In this document: one piece after another, positions 44,101 through 54,145 of the stretch
How positions within the stretch are numbered: position 1 is the stretch's first letter
Layout: each line of letters starts with the position of its first letter
Source of the DNA: Owenia fusiformis
Lineage: Eukaryota > Annelida > Polychaeta > Sabellida > Oweniidae
DNA length: 64,000 nucleotides
Direction of reading: 5' to 3'
Assembly: GCA_903813345.2 (NCBI GenBank)
Contig: CAIIXF020000009.1
Coordinates: forward strand, 3,660,001-3,724,000
Position numbers and translations under genes: made by a program
The notes under the pieces: model-generated
What the model was told of the DNA's origin: nothing
The model's input: the letters and a program-made list of their open reading frames with translations, nothing else
Databases searched by the model: none

Positions 44101-44178
44101 CTCACCAAACCAAATTTCAAACTGATACTTCATTTTCGACATCCAAAAAGGATCATCTTTGAAACCTGTTGCCGCCAT
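28814..44178 (-). CDS. Gene 2: triple-module SCP/calexcitin-like EF-hand protein, 17 coding exons
   Basis: Coding exons in transcription order: 44106-44178 (ATG 44178-44176), 43295-43347, 42469-42588, 38891-39014, 36320-36420, 35873-36033, 35609-35679, 35129-35181, 34694-34813, 34237-34360, 33845-33945, 32085-32274, 30742-30794, 30285-30404, 29582-29714, 29277-29374, 28814-28936 (stop TAA 28816-28814). Sum 1818 nt, 605 aa plus stop. The exon count and phases equal gene 1. Exon 6 is 36 nt longer at its 5' end because the old acceptor is lost (AG became CG) and the next usable AG lies 36 nt upstream in frame. Small length differences from gene 1 are in exons 9 and 10 (plus and minus one codon). 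Donors are mostly GTAAGT, GTACGT or GTATGT; exon 9 uses GTTAAT and exon 14 GTTATT. Introns have been enlarged independently by many insertions. Cytosolic calcium-binding function is inferred from the family. Confidence 0.9.
30875..31863. mobile_element. Tc1/mariner fossil in gene 2 intron 12
   Basis: TIRs of about 50 bp: CAGAGTGTCTCAAAAAATGT at the left and the inverted near-copy ending at 31863, with TA flanks. Gene 3 has the empty site near 55985. On the minus strand, 31386-31595 translates to a segment with F-D-G-N and I-D-W-P-P-G-S-S-H-F-T-P-L, a decayed version of the W-P-P-R-S-P-D-L-x-P-L block of mariner transposases, with the catalytic Asp replaced by His. Confidence 0.7.
31386..31595 (-). 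pseudogene. Mariner transposase remnant
   Basis: A 69-codon open frame inside the mariner fossil. The order F-D-G, a helical stretch, then I-D-W-P-P-G-S-S-H-F-T-P-L fits the catalytic core between the second and third acidic residues. The key Asp is missing and the frame is short, so it is inactive. Confidence 0.5.
32155..35679 (-). CDS. Gene 2, module II (exons 7-11 and 5' part of exon 12)
   Basis: It starts at the internal ATG of exon 7 (M-A-K-N-M-K-D-D-P-F-W-M-S-K). EF loop 1 is D-C-S-R-D-G-V-I-Q-K-K-D, in which Ser replaces the usual Asp/Asn at position 3 and Gln occupies position 9. Loop 2 is D-T-D-K-D-D-Q-I-T-I-T-E, with Asp in place of Gly at position 6. Loop 3 is D-T-N-G-D-G-W-I-D-R-D-E, fully canonical. 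The fourth region (around D-E-E-L-N-L-D-I-N-L-F) is degenerate. The module closes N-P-G-N-I-L-G-E-M-L inside exon 12. Intron 11 holds an unclassified insertion of about 1.3 kb that gene 3 lacks. Confidence 0.87.
32478..33770. mobile_element. Unclassified 1.3 kb insertion in gene 2 intron 11
   Basis: Gene 3 intron 11 (56465-56668) is continuous where gene 2 has this extra sequence. The ends show weak inverted similarity (ATAGCATTCTC near 32491 against ATAGCTTTTCTC, inverted, near 33750). No coding potential was recognised. An ancestral presence followed by loss in gene 3 is also possible. Confidence 0.5.
35873..44178 (-). CDS. Gene 2, module I (exons 1-6)
   Basis: Residues about 1-210. It starts M-A-A-T-G-F-K-D-D-P-F-W-M-S-K. 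EF loops: D-L-D-G-N-G-S-I-E-Q-E-D, D-E-D-Q-N-K-S-I-N-L-S-E and D-K-N-G-D-E-L-I-D-A-S-D, close to gene 1 module I. Between the third EF-hand's exit helix (ending K-K-I-T-S) and the closing segment, residues 158-169 (D-R-Y-N-V-S-N-T-I-S-F-R) are a gene 2/3-specific insertion encoded by former intron. It contains an N-V-S sequon, probably irrelevant in a cytosolic protein. The module ends P-G-N-I-L-G-E-M-M. Confidence 0.85.
36590..36726. mobile_element. 137-bp MITE, TTGGTCACATTTGC family (gene 2 intron 4)
   Basis: Ends TTGGTCACATTTGCTC and, inverted, CCTGGGTCACATTTGCTC, with GATTCATCAGCCGGC next inward on the left and a matching inverted GCCGGCCGATGAATGAG on the right. Copies at 61626-61764 and 38709-38851, and a fragment near 18185-18275, define a family. 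Confidence 0.7.
37081..37134. mobile_element. Solo left end of the Harbinger-like element (gene 2 intron 4)
   Basis: Same 54 bp as the left end of the element at 62118-63612 (GGTCCGGTCACACCGCC and on), then a direct jump into the sequence that follows the full element in gene 3. The rest of the element and about 10 bp of flank have been deleted. Confidence 0.75.
37412..38177. mobile_element. 766-bp TIR element (gene 2 intron 4)
   Basis: Left GGGGAACATGGGGTAAAACG and right, inverted, GGGGAACATGGCGCAAAACG; TIR about 27 bp including GGCCATA. A second GGCAAAACGGCCACC motif lies just inside the left end. There is no transposase. It is absent from the matching place in gene 3. Confidence 0.7.
38709..38851. 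mobile_element. MITE, TTGGTCACATTTGC family (second copy)
   Basis: CTGGGTCACATATGCTCCGA at the left and GAGCAATTGTGACCAAGGCA at the right, with inner GCCGGCGCCCGACCGATTGAG and an inverted partner. A related palindromic GC-rich stretch (38410-38680, rich in CATCGGCCG) lies directly before it. It ends about 40 bp from exon 4. Confidence 0.6.
39690..40560. repeat. Tandem core repeats of a pearl-like element
   Basis: About five units of 160-190 bp, marked by CTAGATTTTCATACTAA at about 39770, 39953, 40141, 40303 and 40467. Each unit has AAAATGGC(C/T)GCCTTGACATT and ACAAGACTTTAC motifs. Confidence 0.8.
41010..41061. repeat. (ACGG)n microsatellite
   Basis: Imperfect GGAC/ACGG run within the end region of the pearl-like element. 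Confidence 0.85.
41480..42305 (+). pseudogene. L1-like retrotransposon 3' fragment (RT C-terminus)
   Basis: The frame 41663-42100 reads Q-W-K-I-L-H-N-I-Y and K-I-E-N-S-D-L-C-K-Q-C, typical of the C-terminal C-x-x-C region of L1-type ORF2. The expected H and C residues of the motif follow only after a shift into the frame that continues to 42260 (C-P-S-I-S-I-L-W). The 5' part is missing. It is inserted in intron 3 of gene 2, splitting sequence shared with gene 1 near 14560. Confidence 0.65.
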
Positions 44179-44293
44179 TCTGAAAAAAAGATGTGCGTCC
44201 CCTACGTTGAGAAAAGGCAAAGTGAATTGGCCCAAAAATGATATACTTTATGCAGTATAAAGGTGTAACGTCAAATGTTTCATTGAGTAATAA

Positions 44294-44737
44294 CAGGGTA
44301 GGCCAAAAAATAGTACGCACTTTTATATGAACTTTTTCTGGCTTTCAATCATGTGGTTTCATGATGATGGTGATTCATTTGGATCAATACATTGGAAAAA
44401 TCGTTAAAATCTTGATAATTAGGAAAACATGGCACGACTTTAAAACAAACATTAGAAGGAGGTGAAAATGTCAAGACAAATGATCAAACCATTTCATAAG
44501 AATTCATTGTTTTGAATATTGTTTCGTTTTATACATTTTCGTAAAAAAATGAGTTTGGGAAAATAATTAGGCTCTTAACATCAACAGACGATTTTATCTG
44601 ATTTTGACAAGGTATTCAATTTTAACTTCCGGATTCCTTATTGTACCTGTAAACCTCTATCGATTTCTGCATTCGTTATCATTTAAATGGCATGAGAGGA
44701 TCTCAAATATAAGATTACTAAGTTTTCGCCCACCCTG
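44294..44737. mobile_element. Mariner-type MITE upstream of gene 2 exon 1
   Basis: The paralogue of 23136-23588 at the same distance from exon 1. Left end CAGGGTAGGCCAAAAAATAG, right end CACCCTG followed by TA. Confidence 0.7.
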
Positions 44738-45172
44738 TATATGGATTTAAATGTGACCTAGTTTGGCTTATAACCAGACACAGCTGGGGCCTGGTAGGTT
44801 CCAATTCAAACGTGGACAAGTTTATTATTACAGGAAGGGGGTAATTGTGAAGTGTATTCCATATGAAACTTATTATGTAAAGATAAAAACGGGATCAACA
44901 ATACAACATTTCCTTGGGAAGTGTAGAACAAAATTCCCCTGGGAAATGTAGTATATTTTATTTTACACCAGCACGTACATCGTTCGTTTGGCTTTCGTTC
45001 ATCAGTTGTTATATACATGTAGTTATATGTGCTATCATTTTGATACAAGCATTTTGAACATAAACGACAGGGGGACTTTCCAAAAAAATGGCCGGATAAA
45101 ATTCTAAAAACAATTTAATTGTATCATAATGTCGATCAAAAGTAAATAGAAATGTTTTGTTGATACCATTTT
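44738..45172. promoter_or_regulatory. Conserved 5' flank of gene 2
   Basis: Matches 23589-24055 upstream of gene 1. The same reasoning applies: it likely contains the promoter and untranslated exon, neither of which can be located precisely. Confidence 0.35.
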
Positions 45173-46329
45173 TAAATGAGCCTGACTGTAAAAATCAGGA
45201 AAAATTGGAGAAATCGTCCACACGGTGATTTTTAGATTTCCATTTTCTTCTTTATTTTAAAGTGGTAGTTTGTGGTGTTATTGTCAACTTTGAGTATATA
45301 ATAATGTCTGATAATATCGTTTACCCTAGCATCGGCGTTGCTAAGAAATAAGGGTCAACAACCTGTTTTTGCATGTAAAATAGTCCCAAAATTACCTTAA
45401 AAATCCTGTTTTTGCAAGAGTTCTCACCATGCACGTATATCACAAGTTAAATGCAAAATAACATATCAACACATTGTACCATGCCTCAAAATTTTCTTGA
45501 GACATTATGTTATCCCGGAAACTTGGTTGCTATGGTAACCAGGGACCTATGAACCTAGAAGTACCAATTTCTTGTAAAAAATGGTATGTTTTTAAGGCCA
45601 ATGTTCTCAAAATTTGAAAGGAGTTGAATATAATGACAAGTACTACCATGTAGAGAAACACAAATACTACAATAACCGAATATCTTGCATTCATTGATCG
45701 ACAACTTTAAAATATTCTCCGATCATCTGTATTTTTTGTTAAAAAACAGCGACAAAATGACGGTTTTCTCATTGTTTTACTTTGGTATATTGTAGTAAAC
45801 AGGAAGACAAACCCTACAAATTTAAGTCAAATTGAGCAAACCAAGAATTAAAAAATATGTAAGGGTTGAGATTTTTCTAATGTAGTTGCTATGGTAACGG
45901 CGTCTATGTGTTATTTATGAAATAAGACATATTTTGACCTATGTTTGTTTGATTTTCATGAAATTTGAACCAAATGAAAAGTATTGAAAAGTTTAACTGA
46001 GTTGATCACTATATATGCAAATTAACTCATTTGCATATTGATTGTGACGTCATAATAAGATTTTGCCCCATATTTAAGAGATATCTTATATCACATCATA
46101 CTTTTCATTACAGCATGGTAATTGTCCATTGACATTGTCCATTTAAGTTTTTAGATATCTACACATACCTACTGTATCTTTATTCACAAGAATTAGTTCA
46201 AGTATACTCACTCATTATGATGTAGATACAGCCCCCTCCCCCATTAAGATAGCAGGGCTTAAGTTAGGGGGCCTTTTGGGCATTATTGGGCTTTTTTGGC
46301 TGATTGTAAATAATGGGCCCTAGATTTCC
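45173..46329. other. Intergenic, two RFX X-box-like sites, no gene seen
   Basis: GGTTGCTATGGTAACC at 45525-45540 and GTTGCTATGGTAAC at 45885-45898 match the RFX X-box consensus. Otherwise the stretch is AT-rich without open frames. Confidence 0.35.
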
Positions 46330-48537
46330 AAAGGAGAGCGAGTTGTTTGTAGAATGAATCGGGGGATTTTTTTCATGAATTTCGCTTATGTTTTTCATCC
46401 AAAAAACATCAATACACTTTAAAACATTTTGTTTACTTTAAGATTACACCATGTAATCCAAAAATATATTTCTCGTTTTCAAAGATAATCCATGGATTAA
46501 CACCAAGGTATTTTTATTTTTTAAACTTCAGAGGGCTGGGAATCATTGATGCTCAACGCTTTTGAATACGATAAATGCTGTTTTAAATTGGTTTTACGTA
46601 TGCCAATAATTTCTCAAATTATGTAAGCTGAATGCATTCCATAATCCCTAGAATATTCTCTTGGAGGAATCCAATGGTAGTTCCAAGCAGATTTTTAGAT
46701 GGCAGGTACGTAAATTCTTTAGTACTCGCCTTATTGGGTTGAGTTAGTTTATATTCAAAAATTATATATGATTCTGTAAAGATGTCAGTGTGGATGCTAT
46801 ATAGATTGCACACGTATGGTAAGCTGTATAATCCTATATTATGTAACACAAGTACAGTTTTGGTTGACATGATTGTGACTGAGTGAGAGATTAAACTCTT
46901 TAAGGTAGTTCTGCATGTTGATAATTTTTATTAATTTTGGTGATGAATAAATTATCTGATAATTATAAATTGGGCAAAATTTTTGACATTTTAAGTGGAT
47001 ATAAAGAATTATGGTAACATACACCATGGACCATGCATACACATACAATTACAAATGTGAAAATATTGTCCCTTTCATTGATTATCGGTATTTATAATCA
47101 TGAAAATTAGTGAAAAATATTGAGACATATCTACCTTAAAATCAGATTGGCTTACAAGTACCCTAAGCTATTTTCACATTTTTATTGCAAGAAAATCTTT
47201 TTGCAAGGGTTACAAAGGTTGAAATATTGTGCTGGCTCTATTTGGCTGGAGTTTAATATTCAGACCTAGCTATGTGTGAATTGATTATCAATCACATTGT
47301 ACATTATAATGAACATAATAAATAAAACCATGAATGTTGTTCATAAATCAAACTGGAATCACAATCTTCATCAACATCAATTATGGATTTAAAGGCAGTA
47401 CTTATCTATAAGACATAAATTATTGTAATTGTATGATATCGTATTTGTGATTTGAATATACACTGTGGTATTTGAGAAAAAGAATGTTTTGTTTTAGTTT
47501 CATTGCAATTTATAACCCTGATATCTTAAAGCCAGAATCCTTCCTTGTCTTCCAATTTTCTAATAGCCTCAGAAGTTCCTACTTTTTTAAAAAATACAAT
47601 TTTCCATGATTATTTTTATGTCACCACCACAAGTGGTGACATATTGTTATAGTCTCAAACTTGTTTGTGTGTTCAGTGGTTGGTGTTTATCATTTGGCAG
47701 TTGGTGTTTGGCAGTTGGTGTCTGTAACAAATGGCAGGTGTTGACATTTTGCATGTGAATGCCTTGTCTTATAATGTAGCCAACTGCAATGGATGTAAAA
47801 CGGATACAGTTAACTAATACATTTCTTAGCATCAATTCAAATCATATGCTAATTTTAAATGAAAATGTTTTTTCATGTTTTACCACTCATAAATGCCATA
47901 ATATCTCGATGTCACATTCAGGAAAATATGGCTACCAACAAGTTTTGAATTCTTACAATCCTGGAAGTTGTACATGTAAGCATACACATCTGTCAGTTCA
48001 GTTTATGTGTCAGTCAATCCCCTAAGCCTTAATACCTGATGCATGAAATATTATGGATGAGTTACATAATATGTACTTGTGCTATTTAGGTTAATGTTGT
48101 GCTGTTTCACCAGATTTGACTGACATCTTTAAATAACAACAATTTGATTTGATGATCAGACAGCAACAAAACATATTAAGTGGACAAGACAAAATAATGT
48201 TATATGATAGGCATTCTAGGGATTAAGGAATGCATTCAGCTTACATAATTTGAGAAATTATTGGCATAAGTAAAACCAATTTAAAACAGCATTTATCGTA
48301 TTCAAAAGCGTTGAGCATCATTGATTCCCAGCCCTTTGAAGTTTGAAAAATAAAAATACCTGGGTGTTAATCCATGGATTATCTTTGAAAATGAGAAATA
48401 TATTTTTGGATTACATGGTGTAATCTTAAAGTAAACAAAATGTTTTAAAGTGTATTGATGTTTTTTGGATGAAAAACATAAGCGAAATTCATGAAAAAAA
48501 TCCCCCAATTCATTCTACAAACAACTCGCTCTCCTTT
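46330..48537. mobile_element. 2.2 kb long-TIR element between genes 2 and 3
   Basis: Inverted repeats of about 310-320 bp: 46330-46650 and 48218-48537, starting AAAGGAGAGCGAGTTGTTTG. Conservation between the arms is high throughout. The interior contains a GTCACCACCACAAGTGGTGAC palindrome (47622-47642) resembling the pearl-like end and a TTGGCAGTTGGTGTT repeat; no transposase is seen. Confidence 0.8.
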
Positions 48538-48789
48538 AGGCTCAATTATTTGTTTTAGTCCTAAAACATTTTTTAAGACTAAATCCCTCCCCCTTGTTAG
48601 TTTCCAGATCTGCCTCTGGGTCTGTATAAGGCTTTTGTTATTGTGAGGACTTTTGAAACAAGTGAATTTTCCTAAAAAACAAAATTAATAGCACCTGTAT
48701 TGGCAAATATCCTGCATATGAACTTCATGTACCATTTTAGTGAGACTAATAAAAGGTTATCAAGCAAACATCTCGAAAGAATTTACAAT

Positions 48790-50260
48790 GCTTACTAGTA
48801 TTTCATACTGTGACATAATTTATAATAAAGCACTATGCAGAAGCTTTTGAAAGGCTACCCTATAGAGCAGCATGCCTAGTTTCAGGTGCTACCCATGGGT
48901 CAAATACTGATAAGGTACCTTCTTCTCTAAATTGGAAAAAGTTGGCACCAAGAAGAGATGAGAACTTAAAAATATTTTTTATTTCTAAAGTGTGCTTTTC
49001 TTTACCTCCCTTTATCTGTGATGTTGTGAGAACTTACGAAACTGTTCATGCTAGAAGACTGGGTGATGGGCAAGATTATCAGATTCCATTACATAAGACT
49101 CACTAAAAATCTACACTTTTAGTCAATCTAAGCTTGGAATGGGCTTCCACCAACTATCAGAGTTGGGCAGCCTATCTCAAGATTCAAAAGATCAATCAGG
49201 AAGAAAATGAGCCTTGTATCCTTATCCACATCCAAAATGGAATACACTATCACACTATTCGGACTATACGAAAGCAAGCGGTGTGGATATAATGTGAGCA
49301 AGGTGCTAATATTAACGGTCTTTTTTCCTGATAGCTCACCAACTAAGGCATGTCGGGTACTCAATTTTATCTATACATGTGTACAAATTCCCTAATAAAA
49401 ACGAAATTGTATAAATAGGCTTGTGATTCGTTCTATAGCGACACGTCAAGCAATAATACTCTTTCCAAAGTAAGTAATTTGAAATTGCAGTAAAAAGTAT
49501 TCATTCAATATTGGTGATTGAGATGACCTATTAAAACAAATATATTTATATTTTGAAATTGAAAGATTTCTGTTTGATTTTATACGAAATGGGAAACATT
49601 AATCAAAAATGTGCTACCTCTAAACGAGGGGTGTAACATATATCTGTAAAGTGACGATGCCCACAACACCTCTTTAGAGGTAGAACATTTCTGATAAATG
49701 TTTTCATGTTTTTAAAAATTCACACACAAAGTTAATTTCATTCAAAACGCAAATAAAAATAATTATATCGATTGGTCATCTCGATCAACAATGCTGAATG
49801 AAGGCTGTAAAATGTGTAATAAAGCAACAATTCAAATAATTTGCTATGGAGCAAAAATAAATGCGTCGTTAAAGAATAAAACTATAGACAAAATTTTCAA
49901 ATTATCAGGTATCTTCTATAATAGAATGACTATAATTGAATACCCAACATGCCTTAGTTTATGAAATATCACAAATTCAAAAATGACCGTTAATATACGC
50001 AGCTTGCGCACTCGATATCCGCACCGCTAGTTTTAGTATAGCACAGTCGGTGTAGGGTGACTATGCCAAGACAAACAGGAATGATATTCAACAGAACCAC
50101 CATTTACCACAATTATTGATCACAAATGTGGTGCAGCTCAACGAACTACTCTTCATTTTCTAACCAAATGTCCGCTGCTCACAATCAAAATGGAATTGCT
50201 TCTTGCAGGACTTGATAACTTGAATGTCTGCTCAATTTCAGAAATTTAACAATCTCTACG
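48790..50260 (+). pseudogene. Decayed retrotransposon RT fragments, copy 2, split by a TIR element
   Basis: 48790-49250 and 50095-50260 repeat the copy 1 pieces; here the second piece is better preserved (C-G-A-A-Q-R-T-T-L-H-F-L-T-K-C-P-L-L). The intervening CTATACGAAA element runs about 49255-50045. The block 48660-50505 is paralogous to 25930-28605. Confidence 0.65.
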
Positions 50261-50505
50261 AAATGAGATACATATTTGTATGGAGATACCATTCTTAGTG
50301 ACGTAATGAATGGTAAAATTATTGAAATTGTGGCTCATTATGTCTCACTCTCAGTATTGAACAACCAGTGAAACATTCTAAAATACTTTGGGAACCTTTT
50401 GGGTGGGATGGGAGTAAACATAGCCACACAGACTGAACATACTATACGATGTTTTTGTATTATTCAAATTCCTGTATTATATTTTATGTTATACTTTGCC
50501 GCTCG

Positions 50506-50979
50506 ATTTTCACTTCTCCATCATAACTGATCATGTAAACACAACCACGTGTATTTGTTTATAAACAATAAGGTCATGCAAGTGCGCATGTGCGATGACA
50601 CATTCACTATTCAGTCAAATCAGTTTCAGTGCAACAGTTGAAAGTTTTGCAATGGTATGACACTTCTCAGGGAATATGATTGGCATATGCGATAAACAGT
50701 GCTGTAATAGTAAGGTCTGTTATTATTTTATATCTTTTGTAGTTCTTGAAGCTAGCTCTTTGACTAAAGGCGAATGTGTTCTCAACGTGTACATATATTT
50801 TTTTCAGAGCTTTTTAAATTCAACCAGGTGCAATAGTGCAGTCATTTCTGTTTATATGTTTTTATACTGTACTCTCAGGGGGATTGTCAATGTTACATTG
50901 ATATGAATGTATGGCCTTTACCAACAGCATTCATACACAAGCAACTAATAATGTTTTATGCGTGTGCTTCCAATCCGAC
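50506..50979. other. Intergenic stretch after the duplication breakpoint, nothing seen
   Basis: Similarity to the copy 1 block stops at 50505. The 50676-50906 open frame has no recognisable feature. Confidence 0.4.
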
Positions 50980-50984
50980 TTATA

Positions 50985-52208
50985 CAGTGGAGATGATAAC
51001 CCCATTTAACGTGAAGTACGGCAATTGCCATGTTGCACGACAATTGACGTGAAATTATGAAGCATAAGTGCGCATGTCAATAGACAATAACGGCAATTGC
51101 GGTCATGTCCGTCAAGTGACGTGCAATATTTTGCACGGCAATTGACGTGCAAACTATTATCTTTTAAAAGTTTCACATATTATCGGCAGGACGACAGGCA
51201 GTTATGAACTGGGAAACTAGTGAGTAAATCATGATCTGCATCGTATGTAATTAGTTATAATTATAAACATTTGCTATTGTCCGGGTTGCATTTTGAACTA
51301 ACAAAAATTATGATGTGCTTACGTCAATGTTTACAAGAAATATCTATTCAACAGCAAACCGGAAGTAAACAAACGATGGAAATAAAACTAATAAATTCTG
51401 ATCTAATGAGGATAGGAATTTAAATTGTTTATAATTCATTTAAGGTAATCATTAGATCATTGCAAAGAAGGTTTAAAAACGAAATCCAGCCGTTTTTCGT
51501 ATGGAAAAAACGAAAAAATCAGCAACAAATCGAGGTCAGGAAAACACTTCCGGTCAAAAAGAAGAGGGAAAGTAGACCCCATTTTAATGATTTCCAGTGG
51601 TCTTTTCTCGGAATTGGGGCTCACGTTGTGTTAAGAGATAAAAACACCATTGGGTCACTACCAATTTTGTTGTAAAACCCGTCGGAAAGACGATATCTAG
51701 ACAATTGAAGGAGTATTAGTAATTCCAATATGGCGTTTTTCTAGGATTCGTGAGAGGTAACTTTGATTAGTTTTAGCGCGAAATTCCCACATAGGATCGC
51801 GAATTCCTGCATACAAGTGCTAGATTAGATTAAATACTTGAAGAAAATGCAATAAAAAGCGTTCCATCGATCGATTTAGACTTTCCAAGAATCCAAGTTC
51901 GGTGGTGACTTCATTGGTTCGTAGCATTGACAAAAAAATCACAAGATTGGACGGCATTTTCTCCACAATTTCGGAATGAAATACTTCCCTGGGATTTAAT
52001 ATATCATTAATGTTTACCTAAGTATACGTACTATAAAAAAAATATTACTTAGATTGTATATATAGTAAACATTGAGTCTTCTAATTAACCTGGTGTTTCA
52101 AATTACGAATTACAATGGACATTCTGCTTATTGGCGTGATTCACGTCAATTGACGTGCAAAATGGCAATCTCCGTGTTACACGTTAAATGGGGTTATCGT
52201 CTCCACTG
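50985..52208. mobile_element. 1.2 kb TIR element with TTATA duplication
   Basis: Ends CAGTGGAGATGATAACCCCA and, inverted, CAGTGGAGACGATAACCCCA, with TIR of about 30 bp, flanked by TTATA at 50980-50984 and 52209-52213. The subterminal regions repeat the palindromic motif CAATTGACGTG several times on both sides. No transposase was recognised. hAT or another CAG-type superfamily is possible, but a 5-bp target duplication does not fit hAT. Confidence 0.75.
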
Positions 52209-52213
52209 TTATA

Positions 52214-54122
52214 TGGTCTATATTTGCAACACGGTACAATGTTTTGATTATTAGGTTAAATTCTTACTATTTTATACATGAACAACAATTCAACGATGAC
52301 TGATTACCCTGCACATAACTTAGCGGCTTTCTTATAGGAGCTTCTAAGCACTATTGATTTTGAAACTTTAACACTGACTAGTGATTGGCTGTTCGTAGGA
52401 AAGCCCTATTTTGTCTGCAGAGTTACAGCCCAGTTGTTATTAAAATATGAGAGGGTAGTGTGGATGAACTGAAATTTGCATTATTTTTATTTTACAACTG
52501 TTTTCACAATGTAGCTTTATCTTTGGATAAGCAATTTGTCTCATGTAATGTTACTAGATCTATTAAGCAGTATTTAGACTGACAAATTGTGTTTTTTGAT
52601 TGAATTTTAGCGGGTCTTTCCAAGCTAGCTAATATTTCTTCTCATTATGACGACATCTCGAATTACAACTTTAATTTCTGCCTTTATGATTCTTAGGAAT
52701 ATTATTTGTCATGAGATTCTCAAAACTTCAGGCAGTAGTTTCAACTCTGAATATATCTGTTATGATTTGTTACCCCATGGGCCACCTTTTTTGTCACTGG
52801 TGCAGAAAGTAAATTGTATTTGTAGTCCTGCAAGAGATGGCATTGGATAATGCCTTTTAGTTTAGAAACTTGGAGATCAGCAGTTGGGCTATTTAATTCT
52901 TACAAAATCAAAGTTTCCTTCTCAGAGAAGATACAACCAGATGCCTATGGTACATGTATCTACGATGTCCAAATGTTAATTTTAACCCTCGTACTAATCT
53001 ATGTAGGGTTATACTGTTTATTGACAAATAGCTGCTCTACTTTTTGTAAATATTTAGTGTTTGCCGCTATTTTTGCAAATTTGAAACTACAAGCTCTTGA
53101 CAGACTCCACTACCGAGCAGCCTGTTTGGTATCTGGTTCTATTCATGGATCCAATACTATTAAAGTCTTAAATTCTTTGAATTGGAAATCCCTATCCGTT
53201 AGAAGAATCGAGCACCTAAAAATGTTTGTTTTTAAATGCAGATATAATATCAACCCCCCGTTTATTTGTGATTTACTTCGTAAATATGAGCATATACCTG
53301 CCCGTAATTTAAGAGATCAAAGAGATTATTCTCTTCCAACTCGACTGAGCATGTCTTCTAAAAGAAGTACCATATTTCAGGCTATAACATTGTGGAATGA
53401 TTTGCCACCTGATACTAGAAGGGGTCAACCTATTTCTAGTTTTAAAAGATTAGTGCGAGAGTACAAGAGCCCTGTCTCTTTAATCCCAACTACTAAATTA
53501 AATGTGACCTTACCCAGACATCTCGAAATAAAACTTAATAGACTAAGATCTGGCCTCTTATTAAAATCACACCTTTATGCTCACAACTTCAAAGACATTA
53601 CTGATCCTTTGTGCCATTGTGGTGTACCAATGACAACCATGCATTTTCTTTTAAAATGCCCACTGCTACAGAATGAAAGAAACAACCTCATTGCAGGCCT
53701 TCGTACTTACAATTTAAGTGACTTGTTCAATAACTACAACTTGAATGACAAATTACAATTTTTACTGTTTGGAAGCACTAACCTGGATGCTACTATGAAT
53801 GAAGCTTTAATTCATATTGTTAGCTATTATATACATACAAGCCTTGTTTTATTATCTATCTAGTAGTAATTTGACAAGTCCTTTTTTCTGCAATGACCGA
53901 ATTATTTTTCAAGTTCCGTTAACATCCTGGCCCATGGGATAACCTTCAGGTATTTTGAAATAACCTTAACAAATTTATCTTATTTCATTATCTAATATCT
54001 ACATGTATATATAATATATATATTAAATTGCCGCTAATGTTGCAAAACCTTGGCAATTAGAATTTGTAATTGAATGTAAATGTTTATATTAGAAATAAAT
54101 TGATAACATGAAAAAAAAAAAA
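52214..54122 (+). mobile_element. LINE 3' portion with poly(A) tail, abutting gene 3
   Basis: The RT frame is followed by a 3' UTR of about 240 bp and a tail of about 14 A ending near 54124. The element reads on the plus strand and stops 24 bp short of the stop codon of gene 3, which reads on the minus strand. The 5' limit is uncertain. Confidence 0.65.
52850..53863 (+). CDS. Non-LTR retrotransposon RT C-terminal ORF (5'-truncated)
   Basis: A 337-codon open frame; the recognisable part starts near residue 79 (about 53084). It has the reverse-transcriptase C-terminal pattern of jockey/CR1-like elements: L-H-Y-R-A-A-C-L-V-S-G, L-N-W-K-S-L, a run ending R-D-Q-R-D-Y, L-W-N-D-L-P-P-D-T-R, S-S-F-K-R, then a C-x-C...H-x4-C cluster (P-L-C-H-C-G and M-H-F-L-L-K-C). 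The polymerase palm and endonuclease are absent, so it is a truncated, immobile copy. The first 78 residues are probably read-through of unrelated sequence. Confidence 0.7.
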   Translation: MPFSLETWRSAVGLFNSYKIKVSFSEKIQPDAYGTCIYDVQMLILTLVLIYVGLYCLLTNSCSTFCKYLVFAAIFANLKLQALDRLHYRAACLVSGSIHGSNTIKVLNSLNWKSLSVRRIEHLKMFVFKCRYNINPPFICDLLRKYEHIPARNLRDQRDYSLPTRLSMSSKRSTIFQAITLWNDLPPDTRRGQPISSFKRLVREYKSPVSLIPTTKLNVTLPRHLEIKLNRLRSGLLLKSHLYAHNFKDITDPLCHCGVPMTTMHFLLKCPLLQNERNNLIAGLRTYNLSDLFNNYNLNDKLQFLLFGSTNLDATMNEALIHIVSYYIHTSLVLLSI

Positions 54123-54145
54123 AATTTATGATTACATAGCGTCCA

